DNA of 64,000 nucleotides from Dictyophora rubrovolvata (Eukaryota > Basidiomycota > Agaricomycetes > Phallales > Phallaceae), in contig CP114117.1 in NCBI GenBank assembly GCA_029959195.1, positions 2,914,001 to 2,978,000 on the forward strand. Direction: 5' to 3'. The position numbers were made by a program, and so were the translations under genes. Under the pieces are notes generated by a model, which ran no database searches, had not been told where the DNA came from, and was given only the letters and a program-made list of their open reading frames with translations. Positions 46,646-58,840 of this stretch are shown here, piece after piece; the first letter of the stretch is position 1; every line of letters begins with the position of its first letter.

Positions 46646-48287
46646 CTACCCCTTCAGAACCTCATCCAAGGCTTCAATTATCTTTTCTACCTCGTCCAGG
46701 GTATGATAATGTACGAGACTGATGCGAACGACGCCGTCGTTCACACTCCTTTCTGCATTGTCTGCAGAGGGACGTACAGAAAAATTGGGCAAAGTGGTTA
46801 CAATGCTATATGCGTAGAAATGACCCCATTTAATTCCGATCTACAATACAAATACATAATATTGTGAGATTTCACGTAAGAGATATATAATTTGTCGGTG
46901 CTCACATTTCCCTTCAAATCGATTTTTTCAACAATCTCTTGGCTCGAAAGTGGTCCGCCAATTTCGGTTCCTATGACTATGAAACTTATAGTTGGCGCTT
47001 TCCACGTGAGACTTTCGGGTCCTACGATTCTGACACCTCTATCGTACAACCTTGTACTGGTCAGATAGCCAATCAATCGTTCCATAAGACGATGTTCTTG
47101 ATCCTTAAATAAATCGAAGGTGTGTCCGAGGGCTTGACGTAATTCAGCCTTTGACTTCGTCCGCAACAATTCTTCAGAGGTCGAGAGTTCTCCTTCGGTT
47201 TGTGATAGTCGATACAGGTACGGTAAGATGGCTGAAGCTGCGTAGGTGAGTTCATAACCAGCACCGCCAGGTTGAAGTTTGAAGGGATGGTTGTCGTAGT
47301 ATGGGGAGTGAAAGTGGTGAGCAATGGAACTTAATTTGGCTAATTCGGAGCGTCGTGTGTACAATGCTGCAGTATGGGGACCATATACCTGAAAAGAAAA
47401 GAACACGGGGAATGTTTGAGAGGAAAGAAGGGAGATTTATGTAGATGAAGACTCACTTTATAGAAGGAGAATACGGCGAAATCAACGTCCCATTTTTTGA
47501 CATCAACTGCTCTATGTGGTGCATAAGCCACCAAGTCTACGACAATCCACACGTCGCTCTTTTTGGCTCTGATTGCCTTGATTACTGATTCAAAATCAAG
47601 AATTTCTCCTAACAAGTTGGAACAGCCGGATATGGCGATGATACGGGTGTTATCTGTAATTAAGGATAACAGAGCCGGAATGGCGGCATTGTAGGAAATG
47701 TCGTAAGGGTTCTTGGTATTGGTATTGGTGGGATACCATGTCTTGATTGTAAGGGGATTGGTACGAGCTTTGGAAATGTTTTTCCAAGGGCCAACATTGG
47801 CTGTTCAATTGTGAAATGCGCGTTAGGATAACGATAGTTGAGACTTGATTACAACCAACGAAATATTTTACAAACCTTCATGTTCACCTGTAACGATAAT
47901 TTCGTCCGTGTCTTTGAGCAGCGGACTGATAGCACGGGCGAGATTAGCCAATAGCTGGGTTGTGCTAGATCCGAATACAATTTCGTCTCGGTTGTCAGCG
48001 TTAAAAAGAACGGCTGCTACATCAGCACCATGGTCGACACGGCCTGTCGAGACTTGTGAAGCAGAATATGAGCCGCCAAGCTGAACGTTTGTGTTCAGAA
48101 GATAATCATATACTGCGTCTGCGACTGATTTCAAGGCCTGGATCCAGAGTACTAATTGGATGGAACTATTAGCCGAATTCAAGCAGTATCGCACCTGTGA
48201 GCCACCTGCGCTGTCAGCGTAGATATAACCTTTGGCAAGACTAGGGAATTGAGAACGAACGTATGTGATGTCGAGGGGGGAAGTCAT
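46646..48287 (-). CDS. Class V aminotransferase (cysteine desulfurase-like)
   Basis: A PLP enzyme of fold type I, in the group containing cysteine desulfurases and isopenicillin N epimerase-like proteins. The start at 48287 gives MTSPLDITYVRSQFPSLAKG and YIYADSAGGSQ. Next are LGGSYSASQVSTGRVDHGAD and VFGSSTTQLLANLARAISPL. The internal-aldimine region reads VDLVAYAPHRAVDVKKWDVD and FAVFSFYK, with the PLP lysine at 47457-47459 just before an intron, then VYGPHTAALYTR. It ends DGVVRISLVHYHTLDEVEKI and EALDEVLKG. About 420 residues. No Cys active loop typical of IscS is apparent, so a desulfurase role should not be assumed. It diverges from the aspartic protease gene. Confidence 0.9.
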
Positions 48288-48342
48288 GTAAGAGTGAACG
48301 AGGGATTCACTGGAATATTTATCATCGAAATCGATTGTGTCT

Positions 48343-48368
48343 GTGACGCGTGTGTCACGGCGCGTGAC
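48343..48368. promoter_or_regulatory. GTCAC/ACGCGT-rich element upstream of the aminotransferase
   Basis: TGACGCGTG and two further GTCAC/GTGAC copies lie within 26 bases, 56 bases upstream of the aminotransferase start and between two divergent genes. It resembles the elements upstream of MAD1, LRP1 and the NDUFAF8-like gene. Confidence 0.4.
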
Positions 48369-48654
48369 ATGCTGCACGTTGTCCGAGATGGCAAATCGGA
48401 CTCTAGGCGAGCATGAGGAGCTTTAGAAGAGAACATGAACCCTAAACCCGTCGAAGTGTGTCCGAATGTTTCTCAAAAAATCGAAGCCTCTAAGACTATG
48501 TTCGCTCTCATCTTCGCATTGGTGCAACGAGCGCTGATTTCAATCAGCTGTTTACAAAGAAAAATGATCTCCTCAGGAGCGCCATTTTCTCCTCTCTCGA
48601 ATACGACGATATCGCGGGTAACTCACAATCCAATCTTAGGCCACAAGTTCACTC

Positions 48655-50574
48655 ATGGATCCAATATGTCTCCCAATGGTCAGGAACCATACATCAAGGT
48701 CACCCCGCTCAGGTCCAGCCTGCTATGCACACGCTGCACGCAGATACAATTTCGACAGTCCTATCTTCGTGGGATGGAAAGGAATGGTGTTTAAACGCTA
48801 TGAGGCTAACCATGCTTGTCACATGCAAACTTATCGCGGACATCAGTACCACCAAGACCAGGACCGTGCCAGTGGAAGGACAGCCTGGCAGAGCCGTCGC
48901 AGCGATGTATTCCATCCTGATCATGAACGTACGTTCTACGTATTGATACTCTGGTTCTAATTCTAGAATACCTTTCCAGCTGACGTAACCGAGGTTGCTG
49001 CCGAGGATATTCAACACGACCAAGAATACGTCGTTCCTGTCCAAATTGGAACTCCTGGCGTAGTTCTTCATTTGGATTTCGATACTGGTTCCAGTGATCT
49101 GTGGGTTTGGAGTAGTGAATTACGTATTGACACTAGGCAACACGTGAATTGATACTAGACTTCTTCTTTTCCAGATCTCCAATTAATTATCCTTTAGAAC
49201 CTTTATATTCCAGAAGAATCCGAGACCGCTGTCGAGCTCGTCGGCGCATCATGGAGAATATCATATGGAGATGGCTCCAGTGCTAGTGTAAGTCAAGCTA
49301 CTATTAGTATTTACATCACACCGAGTAACGTCTCTTTCCACGTTGGCCAGGGAAACGCTTATACCGATTGTTTGCTTCTCATCGCTCCTTACATAAATCC
49401 TCCAACTGAGATACACACATTTTGCAGACATTATGATTGGAGACATAACTATACCCAATCAAGCCATAGAACTCGCTGAGGAGCTATCCGCAACATTCGT
49501 AGAAGATGTTGGAAGTGACGGGTGATATGCTCCATAGCCTTGTCCCGAGCAAGTCCTCATAATTTATATCCAGACTGCTAGGTTTGGCATGGCCTACACT
49601 GAACACCGTAAAACCATATCCCGTGCGGACGCCTATTCAAAATATGATTGACCAAAGAATTGCGCCAGGCATTTTCAGGTAATCGACACGCCTCTGAAAA
49701 GAAGAAAAAAAATCCCCGATTATTAATTTTTATCTCATTAGCGTGTCTTTGGATAAAGGTGACGGTAACGGATTCTATACTTTTGGAGGGATAGACCCCA
49801 ACCGAGCAGGAGTGCGGGAATCAGAGTTAGTAGTTTTATCAACCGCTCTTCAAATGATTTCCGCAACATAATACATTCTTATAGTATCATATACACACCC
49901 GTCGATAATACTCAGGGCTTTTGGATGTTCGACAGTGAATACGCACGTATCGACGGCCAAGATGTATGTGTTGAAAAAGTGATGTCCTTCAGCAATGTAT
50001 TCATATGATGATACTTCTGATAGTTCGATCTTCCACGTAATCAAGCAATATTAGACACCGGAACTTCACTGGCTCTCTTATCCGATGAATTTGTGCGGTC
50101 AATTTATTCTACGATACCCGGTGCTTATTTGGACGAGGATCAAGGAGGCTGGGTATATCCCCGAGAAGAAGAAGGTTTGTCTCTCATACTACTCGTTTGA
50201 CTTCGAGTATTATGGTGAACGTCTTGCGATCTAGTTCCTATGGTTGAAGTAGCAGTCGGTGATTATTTCTTCAAAATACATCCCACCGACTTTGGATATT
50301 CGTCAGCTAGAAATGGATTGATGTTTGGTGGTGTATGTATCTCTTATTATGTTATGTAGTCGGGGGTCTTTTCTCTCATACTATCTCGATTATGCTAGAT
50401 TCAAAGCAGAGGAAACAATCCGTATGATATTCTGGGTGATGTTTTCTTGAAAGTACGTGTCAAAGTTGCGTGGTAGTCGTCTTAGACGTTGGCTTAATTA
50501 CAAAATAGAGCGTATATGCTGTGTTCGACCAGGAAAACGTATCCATTGGTGTAGCACAGCGACCAGAGTACTAG
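48655..50574 (+). CDS. Pepsin-like aspartic protease (A1)
   Basis: The mature enzyme is clear: [20 protein letters not shown] then [14 protein letters not shown], first active site [10 protein letters not shown] (49081), [20 protein letters not shown], the flap-like [81 protein letters not shown], second active site [16 protein letters not shown] (50054), [18 protein letters not shown] and ending [17 protein letters not shown]. About nine short introns. Both catalytic aspartates are intact. The N terminus is unresolved: three frames are open between 48435 and 48960, and I could not find a convincing signal peptide. The start given is the frame that splices best into the mature part (HPDHE|P-DVTEV). 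Confidence 0.9.
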
Positions 50575-51954
50575 GGTGCAGGCTAGATTATAACCGGACA
50601 TTTGGCAGTTTTCTTTATTCTGTTAAGTATTTTTGCTGAAACGAAGAGTTTATTTATGTTGCGAGTAGGCATGGAGTATTTAAAAAATGCACGATCTATT
50701 GTAATACTGAAAGTGATGCAACCAACTTCAAGTTGAAATCGTGGTATTTGGACGACATTATTATATCTGCTGCGCGTTGGCGCCAAGTGATCCGTCTATA
50801 TATTCAATATTAGTGATTTGATTTTGACTTCTGATAATCATTCATGTAGTTCTGGTGCGTGTTCGAATACCATCAGACTGACGAATCCATAGTGATATAT
50901 TTTCAAGGGCTTTCTAAGCTGCCTTGCTGAACTTGTCACCATCCGTTCGCACTAGAACCTTGAATGCCTTCCGAGAACGAGTAATATTATCGGTAAAAGT
51001 TTTCAAAAGTCTCCCAAAGTAATCAGAACAGAACCCGAATGGACACATGTCTTTCATTCTCCCGCGTGTCACCAGTAAAACGAACAGAAAGTTGGCTCGC
51101 GTAGGTAATTTTACAGAAGGATACGTACGGTTTGCCACCTTCGATAATGAATGCCGGGAGATTTTTTTTCGAAAGGGTGGCGCATTACGCATGCACTCTT
51201 TAAAAAAGTCATGGTATTAATTAACCTGAATACATGCGTTTTAGGTGAGGCTTATAAACTCTTGGTTTGACGTTAACGATGGACTTTTTTTGAGACTTGA
51301 GTACTTGAGTCCGTTCAAACCCTAGTCTCCCGGTAGGAGAGAAACGTTATGACAGGCCATCACTCGCCTACATTGCGCTGCGCAGATTTTCATCCAAATA
51401 TGACTTTTATATTATATGGCTCAATGGTCCGGTCACTAGACATCAAAAAAAAAATTCGCCTGATGGCTGTTACTATAGCAATTTTACGTCGGCTCATTTT
51501 GTCGTCGCAGCCCCACTGTCCCACCTGATATGTATTATGTAGTCGAGACAAAGAAACTCAGGGCACCAATGAATAAGCTCTGAGCCAAAGTAATGGAACT
51601 ACACATGCCGACCCTTGACCACTCTTTTAGGGTATATGTATATCCGGAATCATTGGAAGGATGAGAACATGGGTCTATAACCGACAGCCTCGTTATCAGC
51701 TTCAAGTTAGGCCTAGTTAACATTCATTCGTTCATTTATTTCACCCTTCATTGGACTTCAACTGGATTGACATCTATATAATAATCATAATTCTGTACAC
51801 ACATTTCACACGTTTTGATTGCTGACAGGTTTCATGCAATAAGGGGTTTTTTCTTCTTCTATAGACTTCAAATCAGGTGGGCATTGCATTTTTAATATCG
51901 TCCTCCTTCTCTTTAGCAAAAAGACAACTTCAGATAACAACCAAACACTCTCTA
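50575..51954. other. 1.4-kb intergenic gap
   Basis: No exon supported. The minus frame at 50914-51192 has no motif. It contains the promoter of the gene starting at 51955. Confidence 0.4.
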
Positions 51955-54091
51955 ATGCCACCACAACTTCCTCTGCCTTCCGAACGCCAAACAGCGTATT
52001 TACGTGCTTCCGTCGTCGACGCTGCTTTAACACTCGGCCCTAACGTAACCAACTTGATCTTCGCCGACAGTATTCTAGAGAACCCATTGGAAGATAGCGA
52101 CAAGGGGGGCAAACTCGTGAGTTGCCTATTCTCCTCTGATTAATTCTTTTTTGTGGACAAGAAAAAAAAAAGCTCTACATTCCAGATTTATATTCCCTTT
52201 CGCCTTCAACAGCTGCGGGTCCATTTTCGGCCTTTTCTCATGACACCGATTTTTCTTCCAGTTCTAGCGGTAATGGAACTGGTTCAAGCGGATATGGCGA
52301 ATCTCCTGCCTCAAAGTCGAGGCGCGCACGTTTCAACAAAGATGACCTCGACTCGCCTTTCGTTGTGATTGTACGTCTAGGTCTAGCCAGCACCTAATAT
52401 GATTCCATTGTTCTTGTACTTGATGTCTTTTTTTTTTCTTCTAGTCAAAGACGGGAGAATCACAGGATGATGATATAACCTCTGGACAGATGAACGGAAC
52501 AGCGTCGAAGAAAGGAATCAAAAATTTCACGTTCCTGTCGAGGAAACTCCAACACACCGCTAGTAAAGAGAGTTCTCCCGAGAGAGGACGACCGACGATT
52601 TCTAATCCTCGTCGTTTACATGCTGCATTGGATGATCCAGTGTTGCCTATAATGATATCTATGCCTACACCTCGAACGTCGACTCGATCAGAAGGATCAA
52701 CAAACTCGGCTCAATCGACGCCTACTAAATCGCGCAAGCGTATTCAGCACGTTGGATCGGACGATCTCAGTCTTTTCACTGGTAAATCCTCCGGCTCAAA
52801 AGTTCTCGTTAAACCCAATAGTTTGTCGAACAATTATCTGATTTCAGAGAATGTTCTAACTGTGAGAAACATTATAGAGAAGAAAGGTCAGGATGAGGAT
52901 TCTGGTTACGTTTCAGAGGGAACTGGTCTATCATCACTCAAAAGCAAAGCTCGTCGTAAAGGCAAATACAGTACATCGCCCCCTCCAGACAGGAAAAAAA
53001 TTGGAGTCCAGTCTGCAGCAACAACACAGCAGCAGCAAAAGTCGACCGATTCACAATCGTCTGTTCCTGTTCCGACTCTTCCTATTGCGGAACGTTTCGT
53101 TCGTAAAAAACCGTCAGTGCCGCAACCTCTCAAAATACCCCAAATCAAGTTTCCCCCTCCCTTTCCTCCTCCCCCTCCTCCGACGGATAAAGTTGACAAT
53201 GGCAACGGTAATATCTCACTTCCGAATTCATCTTTTCTTGTTGTTGGATCGACACCTCAATTTCCAAATGCGAAGAATTCCCCTATCTCCGACAAATCGT
53301 TCGTGATGGTCCCTGATCTCAATATCATGAAAAGGCTGGGATTGGATAAATATGTCTCGGGGATAAACGCTAGTAGCGGAGCAATCGGGGCGAATAACGA
53401 AATCAAACTTCAGGTTATGGAGATGCTGTTAAAGAATAGTAAGGACAGTTCTCCTGAGTTGAAGAAGAAGAAATCTGAAAACACGAACTCATCTATCGCT
53501 GAAGTTACAACAGAGCCTATTCCAGCTATCAATGTCGTCCCACCCCACACCGCGCAAGAGTCGATAAACGCAACTAGTACTGGCACAGCAAAAGTCGAAT
53601 ATCAATTTCTTCCACCTCCCACACCTATTATCAGAGGTAGAGACTCTCCATTCCCAAAGGCACCCATTCGGGGGAAAGAACCGCCCTTTCCCACTAAACC
53701 AATTTTCCCCGGCGCGATGATGATGATGGCGAATCAGACGGCGGCCTCCTCGCTGCCAGTGTCTCGATCTCGTTCACCAAGCGCCGTCCGGGGCGGGCCC
53801 GGACCTCTTCGTTTTAAACTTCCTTCTCTTGATGGATATAGTAAGAATACGGACATCGATCTTCCACGGAGTGTGCGGAGTAGTTATGAAAAAGATTTAG
53901 AACGAGAAGAAAAGGAGGCTCCTTCGAGTTCTATTTCCGATAGGGTGAAAGCCCGTCGGGCGGTTGCCAATGTGAATGCGAATAATGGTCGTGGCGGCGA
54001 ACATAAATACGATTATGATGTGGATTTGGATTCTCCGTCGGTTTATTCGAGTCATTTCGAGATTGATAGTTTAGCTGGTCGTCGCATTTGA
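51955..54091 (+). CDS. Hypothetical low-complexity protein
   Basis: I do not recognise a domain. The start at 51955 gives MPPQLPLPSERQTAYLRASV, VDAALTLGPNVTNLIFADS and ILENPLEDSDKGGKL; after an intron ending at an A-rich AAAG it reads LYIPDLYSLSPSTAAG, and after a second intron SKTGESQDDDIT. The long last exon is polar: basic patches (KSKARRKGK), a Pro run (FPPPFPPPPPPTDK), a possible ordered stretch (MVPDLNIMKRLGLDKYVSGI), and a disordered tail ending FEIDSLAGRRI. The N-terminal 55 residues look ordered and are the best seed for a search. A scaffold or cytoskeletal adaptor would fit the Pro-rich content, but that is a guess. Converges with the PfkB kinase, 154 bp between stops. Confidence 0.65.
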
Positions 54092-54245
54092 AGCCATTTT
54101 TTTTGTTTTTTGAATGTATGTAATATGCGTCGTTCTTTTTTTTTTGGATATTAGATTGATAAATGAATACATGTAATTTGATAAAACCAAGCGTATGTTG
54201 TGGTAAATTTATAAGCGACATTTCCAAATTAAAATTACACATCAC

Positions 54246-56162
54246 TCATTCAAAATTCCAACCCCCTCGTTCCATTTCAGTCCGTAAACCTTGCAAGCCG
54301 GCTTTGCGCCCCTTCCGACCCGCAAGTTCCGTGGCAAATCTTGATCGAAAAGATTTAAAGATATGTATGCGTCATATAGGAGAATAAACGACCGCACCTC
54401 AGACACTCCTCCAACTTCCATTTCCCACCGGTACCTGGATTTGGGGCGTTTTTCCCATTCACGTTCGGTTCATTAGTGGTATAAGGCCGACCAGGTAAAA
54501 TCCTCTGACACAATGCAAACATCATCCCAGCAACAAACGCATCATGCGCACCGACCTCATCCACGAACGCTGGCGTTCCCTTTTCCGTCTCCGTCGAAGT
54601 CGTACTAGACTCCGATCCAATATCCGAGACAGTTGAATTTCGCGGATTTTGTTTATCCAATATTGTTGTCGAAGGTGTTGTAGGGTCATTATTATCCGTC
54701 CGCATGCCGCTGTCACTAGAACTGCTCCGACCGTCGGTCCAGAAATTACTACCTGAGATTATACTGCCCGGGTCAGACGATGTTGTTGTTCCTCCACCTA
54801 CGTTCCACGACGGTCGTGCAATATTCGGTTCCACCCAGCCTGAGCTTTGGAAATATTCTCGTGTAGGTACGCTTAGTAGAGCGGCGCCTTGAGCGCCCCA
54901 GTCGGCGACCAAAAGAGCATTTGAAGAGGCGTGTGTGCACATTGATATCAAAAATTCGCGAGGGGAGGCGCCAGGCGATACAGTTTGTGCATAAGGCTTG
55001 CTGGAAGAAAAAGGTATCAAAATTTGATTATTAATTAGCGTGTGTGTATATGAAAGTAGACCTTACGAAAAGAAAATTACGTCTGCGTGCTGCATTAGCT
55101 GAAAGAAAAGAAGAAAAAAACAGTGTTTGTTTAAGGCGAGCTGGTACACGCAGCATCAGCAAACGTACTGTTTCGACGCCTGTGCGGCTGATTTGAAGGC
55201 TGAAAACGCATTTTGAGCGCCACCCACGTTCGCGAGCTAAGCCGTCAAGCCCTGTCATGTTGGCATGGAGAGTGTTGGGGCTGCGACCCTCGAAATGCAT
55301 CCAGTCGAAGGGAGGCAATCCTGGAATGATGAATTGTTGATATAAAGAGCCCATGTTTGGAGGGGGAGAGATGCCGTTAGGTGAAGAACTGTATATCTGT
55401 GGACCGGAGCCAGAGTATTTACGTGGATGATGTCCGTGGCTATTGGGTGTTGAAGGTGGAGCACTGATAGGATGGGACTGTGAGGTATTTGGTATGATAT
55501 CGTAGTTCTCTGGAGCGAGAACTGGACCGAGACGAGAAACGAATTCTTCATGAGTCACATCTGGAAGAGGATTATGATTGCTGATGAATTAAAGAGACTC
55601 GGCCTCTGAAAGAAACAATACCGAGAAATGGAAATGATCACTTACATTATTGTTCGTGTGCCGTCAGCTGCACTTGTTGTATCGGTAAACTAGCTCATTC
55701 GGTGATCTCAAAGGATTGAGAATGAAAGCACACACCGGCCTCGATGACCCATGCAGTTGGGACGTTTTTCCCTTCTCGTGTGACAGAAAACATGGTAGAG
55801 ATTCCCTGAGAGTCCAGTTCTTTGGAGATCAAAGCACCTTCCTCCGTTCCGGAGAGAGGACCACAAAACTGAACATCTGCGATCATCCTGACGATGGGCA
55901 AGGAAGGCAATGGAGGAGTACTTGGGGCTGAGTGTCGCGATGAACGGAACTGGGCCAAGATTGCAAGAACATTGGCACTGTGTCCACCTCTTGTCTTGTG
56001 GACGTTGTGAGCCCTGGCGACGCTGCCGGGCTCAGGATAGGCGTTGAGCAGCAGCTTTTGAGTGACGAAGACTGTCCCAAATCCGAAAACCCGAAGTGGA
56101 TAGCGCGATGACGCATGATGCGCTGAATTACTCGCAGAGTTCGGATTTGTCCCCCGTAACAT
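54246..56162 (-). CDS. PfkB-family sugar kinase, ketohexokinase-like
   Basis: PfkB (ribokinase) enzymes phosphorylate sugars or nucleosides with ATP. The start at 56162 gives MLRGTNPNSASNSAHHASS, then LRVFGFGTVFVTQKLLLN and HKTRGGHSANVLAILAQF, the N-terminal Gly-Gly signature region. ADVQFCGPLSGTEEGALISK and VTREGKNVPTAWVIEAG follow. The catalytic block is DEVGAHDAFVAGMMFAL (54525-54580), with the anion hole G-A-x-D and the catalytic Asp in place. After a last intron the C terminus reads FATELAGRKGRKAGLQGL, ending RGGWNF. A long Ser/Thr/Asp-rich insertion (54620-54780) before the active site is unusual. The substrate cannot be told from sequence. Diverges from the secreted-protein gene at 56237, only 74 bp away. 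Confidence 0.85.
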
Positions 56163-56236
56163 GAAAATAAAAATCGATGGGAGACTGGGAGCAGAAAGCA
56201 GCTGGGCGTTGGATCGGGAGTTGCCGACACATCTAC

Positions 56237-57026
56237 ATGCTCTTTTTCCCTGTTGGACTTTTGTTGCAGATCATCCCTGCCATTGCCCTCTTATCACCTC
56301 GCCAAAGCAATCCTGACATTGGCAACATCCCTGCAGCTTGCGCAGGAAATTGTACCGGTCCGTTGACCACCTTGGAGGTAATACTAATACAGTATACTGG
56401 TCCCTCTTTGCGAGTATATCATATTCACAGTTCTCCCATTAGAATTGTCTTAACGCTAAAAATGCAACATGTGAGCTGATTGTTTATCAAAAGCACTTCT
56501 TTTTCTTAAAGTGACTCCCGTCAAGGCATTTGCAACCAGCCGATAGAGACTGCTGTCTTTGATTGCTATCTCTGCCTGGGGAATCTGTCTGGTAATTTCA
56601 GCATTGGACAGGGTGTCATCGACGGTGGGTCACATAACAATACACATCGCTTCTAAAGCTGACTGGAATCAACCAGAAATCGCCGGCGCATGCAATACAC
56701 TTGGATTGACACTGTCTCCTCTTGCTTTTCCTGGTCAAACTTTTTCCGGTCAGACCCCCACGGCCCCTGCGCTACCCTCGCCGACGTCAGCACCCAGCGG
56801 TGGGCTGGCCGGGAGTACTAGTAGCAGTAATAGTGTCAATACGGCCTCCGGAGTCGGTCCCTCGCAGACAACGATGACGCTCCAAGAGTCGAACGTTCCC
56901 CAGCCAACAGGATCACCCAGTCCCACAAGTGGTGCTCGTCCCAGGATGGGTTTAGACCGAGTCACAGTAATTCTTTGGATCCTTGTTCCCACTTTGTTAG
57001 CATTGTTGTTGCCTATCGTACAATGA
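56237..57026 (+). CDS. Secreted Cys-rich, Ser/Thr-rich protein, GPI-type end (copy 1)
   Basis: The start at 56237 gives a signal peptide (FFPVGLLLQIIPAIAL), then IGNIPAACAGNCTGPLTTLE. Short exons add NCLNAKNAT and ICNQPIETAVFDCYLCLGNL with SGNFSIGQGVID, then ADWNQPEIAGACNTLGLTLS and PLAFPGQTFSGQTPTA. A Ser/Thr/Pro-rich stretch leads to a hydrophobic C terminus (VILWILVPTLLALLLPIV), which predicts a GPI anchor. It is related to the minus-strand gene at 58841-59797: shared blocks include N-[IV]-P-x-A-C-x-G-N-C, C-[LV]-G-[NK]-L-S-G and L-T-L-S-P / I-T-L-S-P. The role is unknown; such proteins decorate the hyphal surface. The splice between NAT and the next exon is uncertain. Confidence 0.65.
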
Positions 57027-57194
57027 TTCCTGTTTTTCTTCTTGATTTCCGTCACAAGCTTTGGACAATCGTAGTTCTACCTTTATATGTTCGCCACTTC
57101 ACATATCTGTATATCATGCTTCCAATATCTTGGTTAATTCCCAGGTGTTCCAATGGTCTGAGTTTGAAAGAAGATTTTTTTGTCTGCGCTGATC

Positions 57195-58436
57195 ATGTCT
57201 TCCTCCACGAAAGACATTAGTGCTGCACAAAATGTCTCTGTTACTTCTCAAACAGCACAGCGTAAAGCTGCACGCGAAACACCACTACCGCGGCATCGAC
57301 ATCCTTTATCGCCCCCTGCAAATGTCATAACACTTCCCCAGACAGCGCAGCTCGAAGCACTATACACTATAATACGGGACAAGAACACTTCACGGGGCGA
57401 CTTCATTTTTTATACCGACAGGATTATTCGTCTTTTAGTTGAAGAAGGTTTGAATCATTTACCAGTTATTCCAAGGACTGTTGAAACACCCACTGTGAGT
57501 CGTTGGTTTGACTTGCCATTGTGTTGGGGGTTGCACATTCTCTGTCAATCCTCAAATCAAGTGAAGTAACTGGATCCTAAGCCTAATATACTTTGTTTTT
57601 TTTATTATTATTAGGGTGCAACGTACAATGGCGTTGGCTTTGAAGGACGCATTTGTGGAGTATCGATTCTGCGTGCTGGAGAGGTACCGTTCGTTTGAAT
57701 CCCATACAAGCGACCCCATACACCTTATCCTACATAGGCAATGGAAGCCGGACTTAGAGAAGTATGTCGCAGTGTGCGCATTGGGAAAATCCTCATTCAA
57801 CGGGTACATACACTTCTCAACTCATTTCCTTAAATCGGACGTTCGTTCATTCATCATATAACCAACTTAGGACGAAGAAACCGCTCAGCCCAAACTCTTT
57901 TATTCAAAGGTATAGTATGTATTTTTGCCAGTGTTTCTTATGAAAGTCGTCTGAAACTCTCTGATCGATAGTTTCCGGAAGACATTGCTTCACGATACGT
58001 TTTGTTACTCGATCCCATGCTAGGTTAGACTTACTGCTATTCACTCTCAGCCAGTCACCCCCGTATGTCTTATCAAAACTATATAGCGACCGGCGGATCT
58101 GCTATCAAGGCTGTTGAAGTACTAATGGCCGAAGATGTCCCCGAAGACAGAATCATATTTGTCAACTTGGTCAATCAATATTGTATCTGATAACACAACG
58201 GATGGTGACGTTAATCAACCATTCTTTTTTTAGATTTCGGCCCCCGAAGGCTTGAAAAAGTTCTGTACAAGATTTCCAACCCTTCGCGTGGTGAGTGGGA
58301 TCCGTCTGTCGCCTTTCTTGCGTTAACCTGCTTCTAGATAACCGGGTGGATCGATGAAGGGCTTAATGAAAAAGCATACATCATTCCTGGTTTAGGTGAT
58401 TTTGGAGAGAGAAGGTTTGAGGTGCTACTTTCTTAG
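57195..58436 (+). CDS. FUR1: Uracil phosphoribosyltransferase
   Basis: This pyrimidine salvage enzyme converts uracil and PRPP to UMP. The start at 57195 gives [15 protein letters not shown] and a disordered leader, then [20 protein letters not shown] and [20 protein letters not shown]. Exons continue [58 protein letters not shown] and [20 protein letters not shown] with [10 protein letters not shown], the PRPP-binding loop being D-P-M-L-A-T-G-G-S. Then [20 protein letters not shown] and [20 protein letters not shown] with GERRFE before the stop. The usual C-terminal end is G-E-R-R-F-G-T; here it is slightly different. Loss of this gene is known to give 5-fluorouracil resistance in fungi. Six or so introns. 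Confidence 0.93.
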
Positions 58437-58840
58437 GACATACCAACTACTAAACCTTATCCAAGATATTGTGTATAATCCGCGGTTTCTCGACTTATAC
58501 ACATTTACAACAACTTTGAAGGAAGCATGCCACAAACAAGCAAATACTTTTCAATCATGACACGGAAACATAAGACAAGGTTAGGTCAAGTCATTTATGG
58601 AACAAAAAAGACACATACATACATATTTATCTATGCTACTGTTCTTGAGTGCATCGAAAAATACAGTTAATAAGGAGCGAAGAAAAGAAATGAACACTTG
58701 TCAGAAAAATGCGCTGGATTGTTCAAGATCTTGACATTAAGAGTCCCAAAGATGAAGAAGAAAAGAGCGACAGGGTATAAAAATAAAATGCAAGAATCCA
58801 CATAACGGCTGGTGAAAACCGGAAAAAAAAAAGTTCTTTT
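58437..58840. other. Convergent 3' flanks
   Basis: Downstream sequence of FUR1 and of the second secreted-protein gene; no exon seen. Confidence 0.4.

Noticed and set aside
28276-48287. Biosynthetic gene cluster from the monooxygenase, SDR and aminotransferase
   Set aside because: They are spread over 20 kb with checkpoint, polarity and wall genes between them, and no backbone synthase is present.
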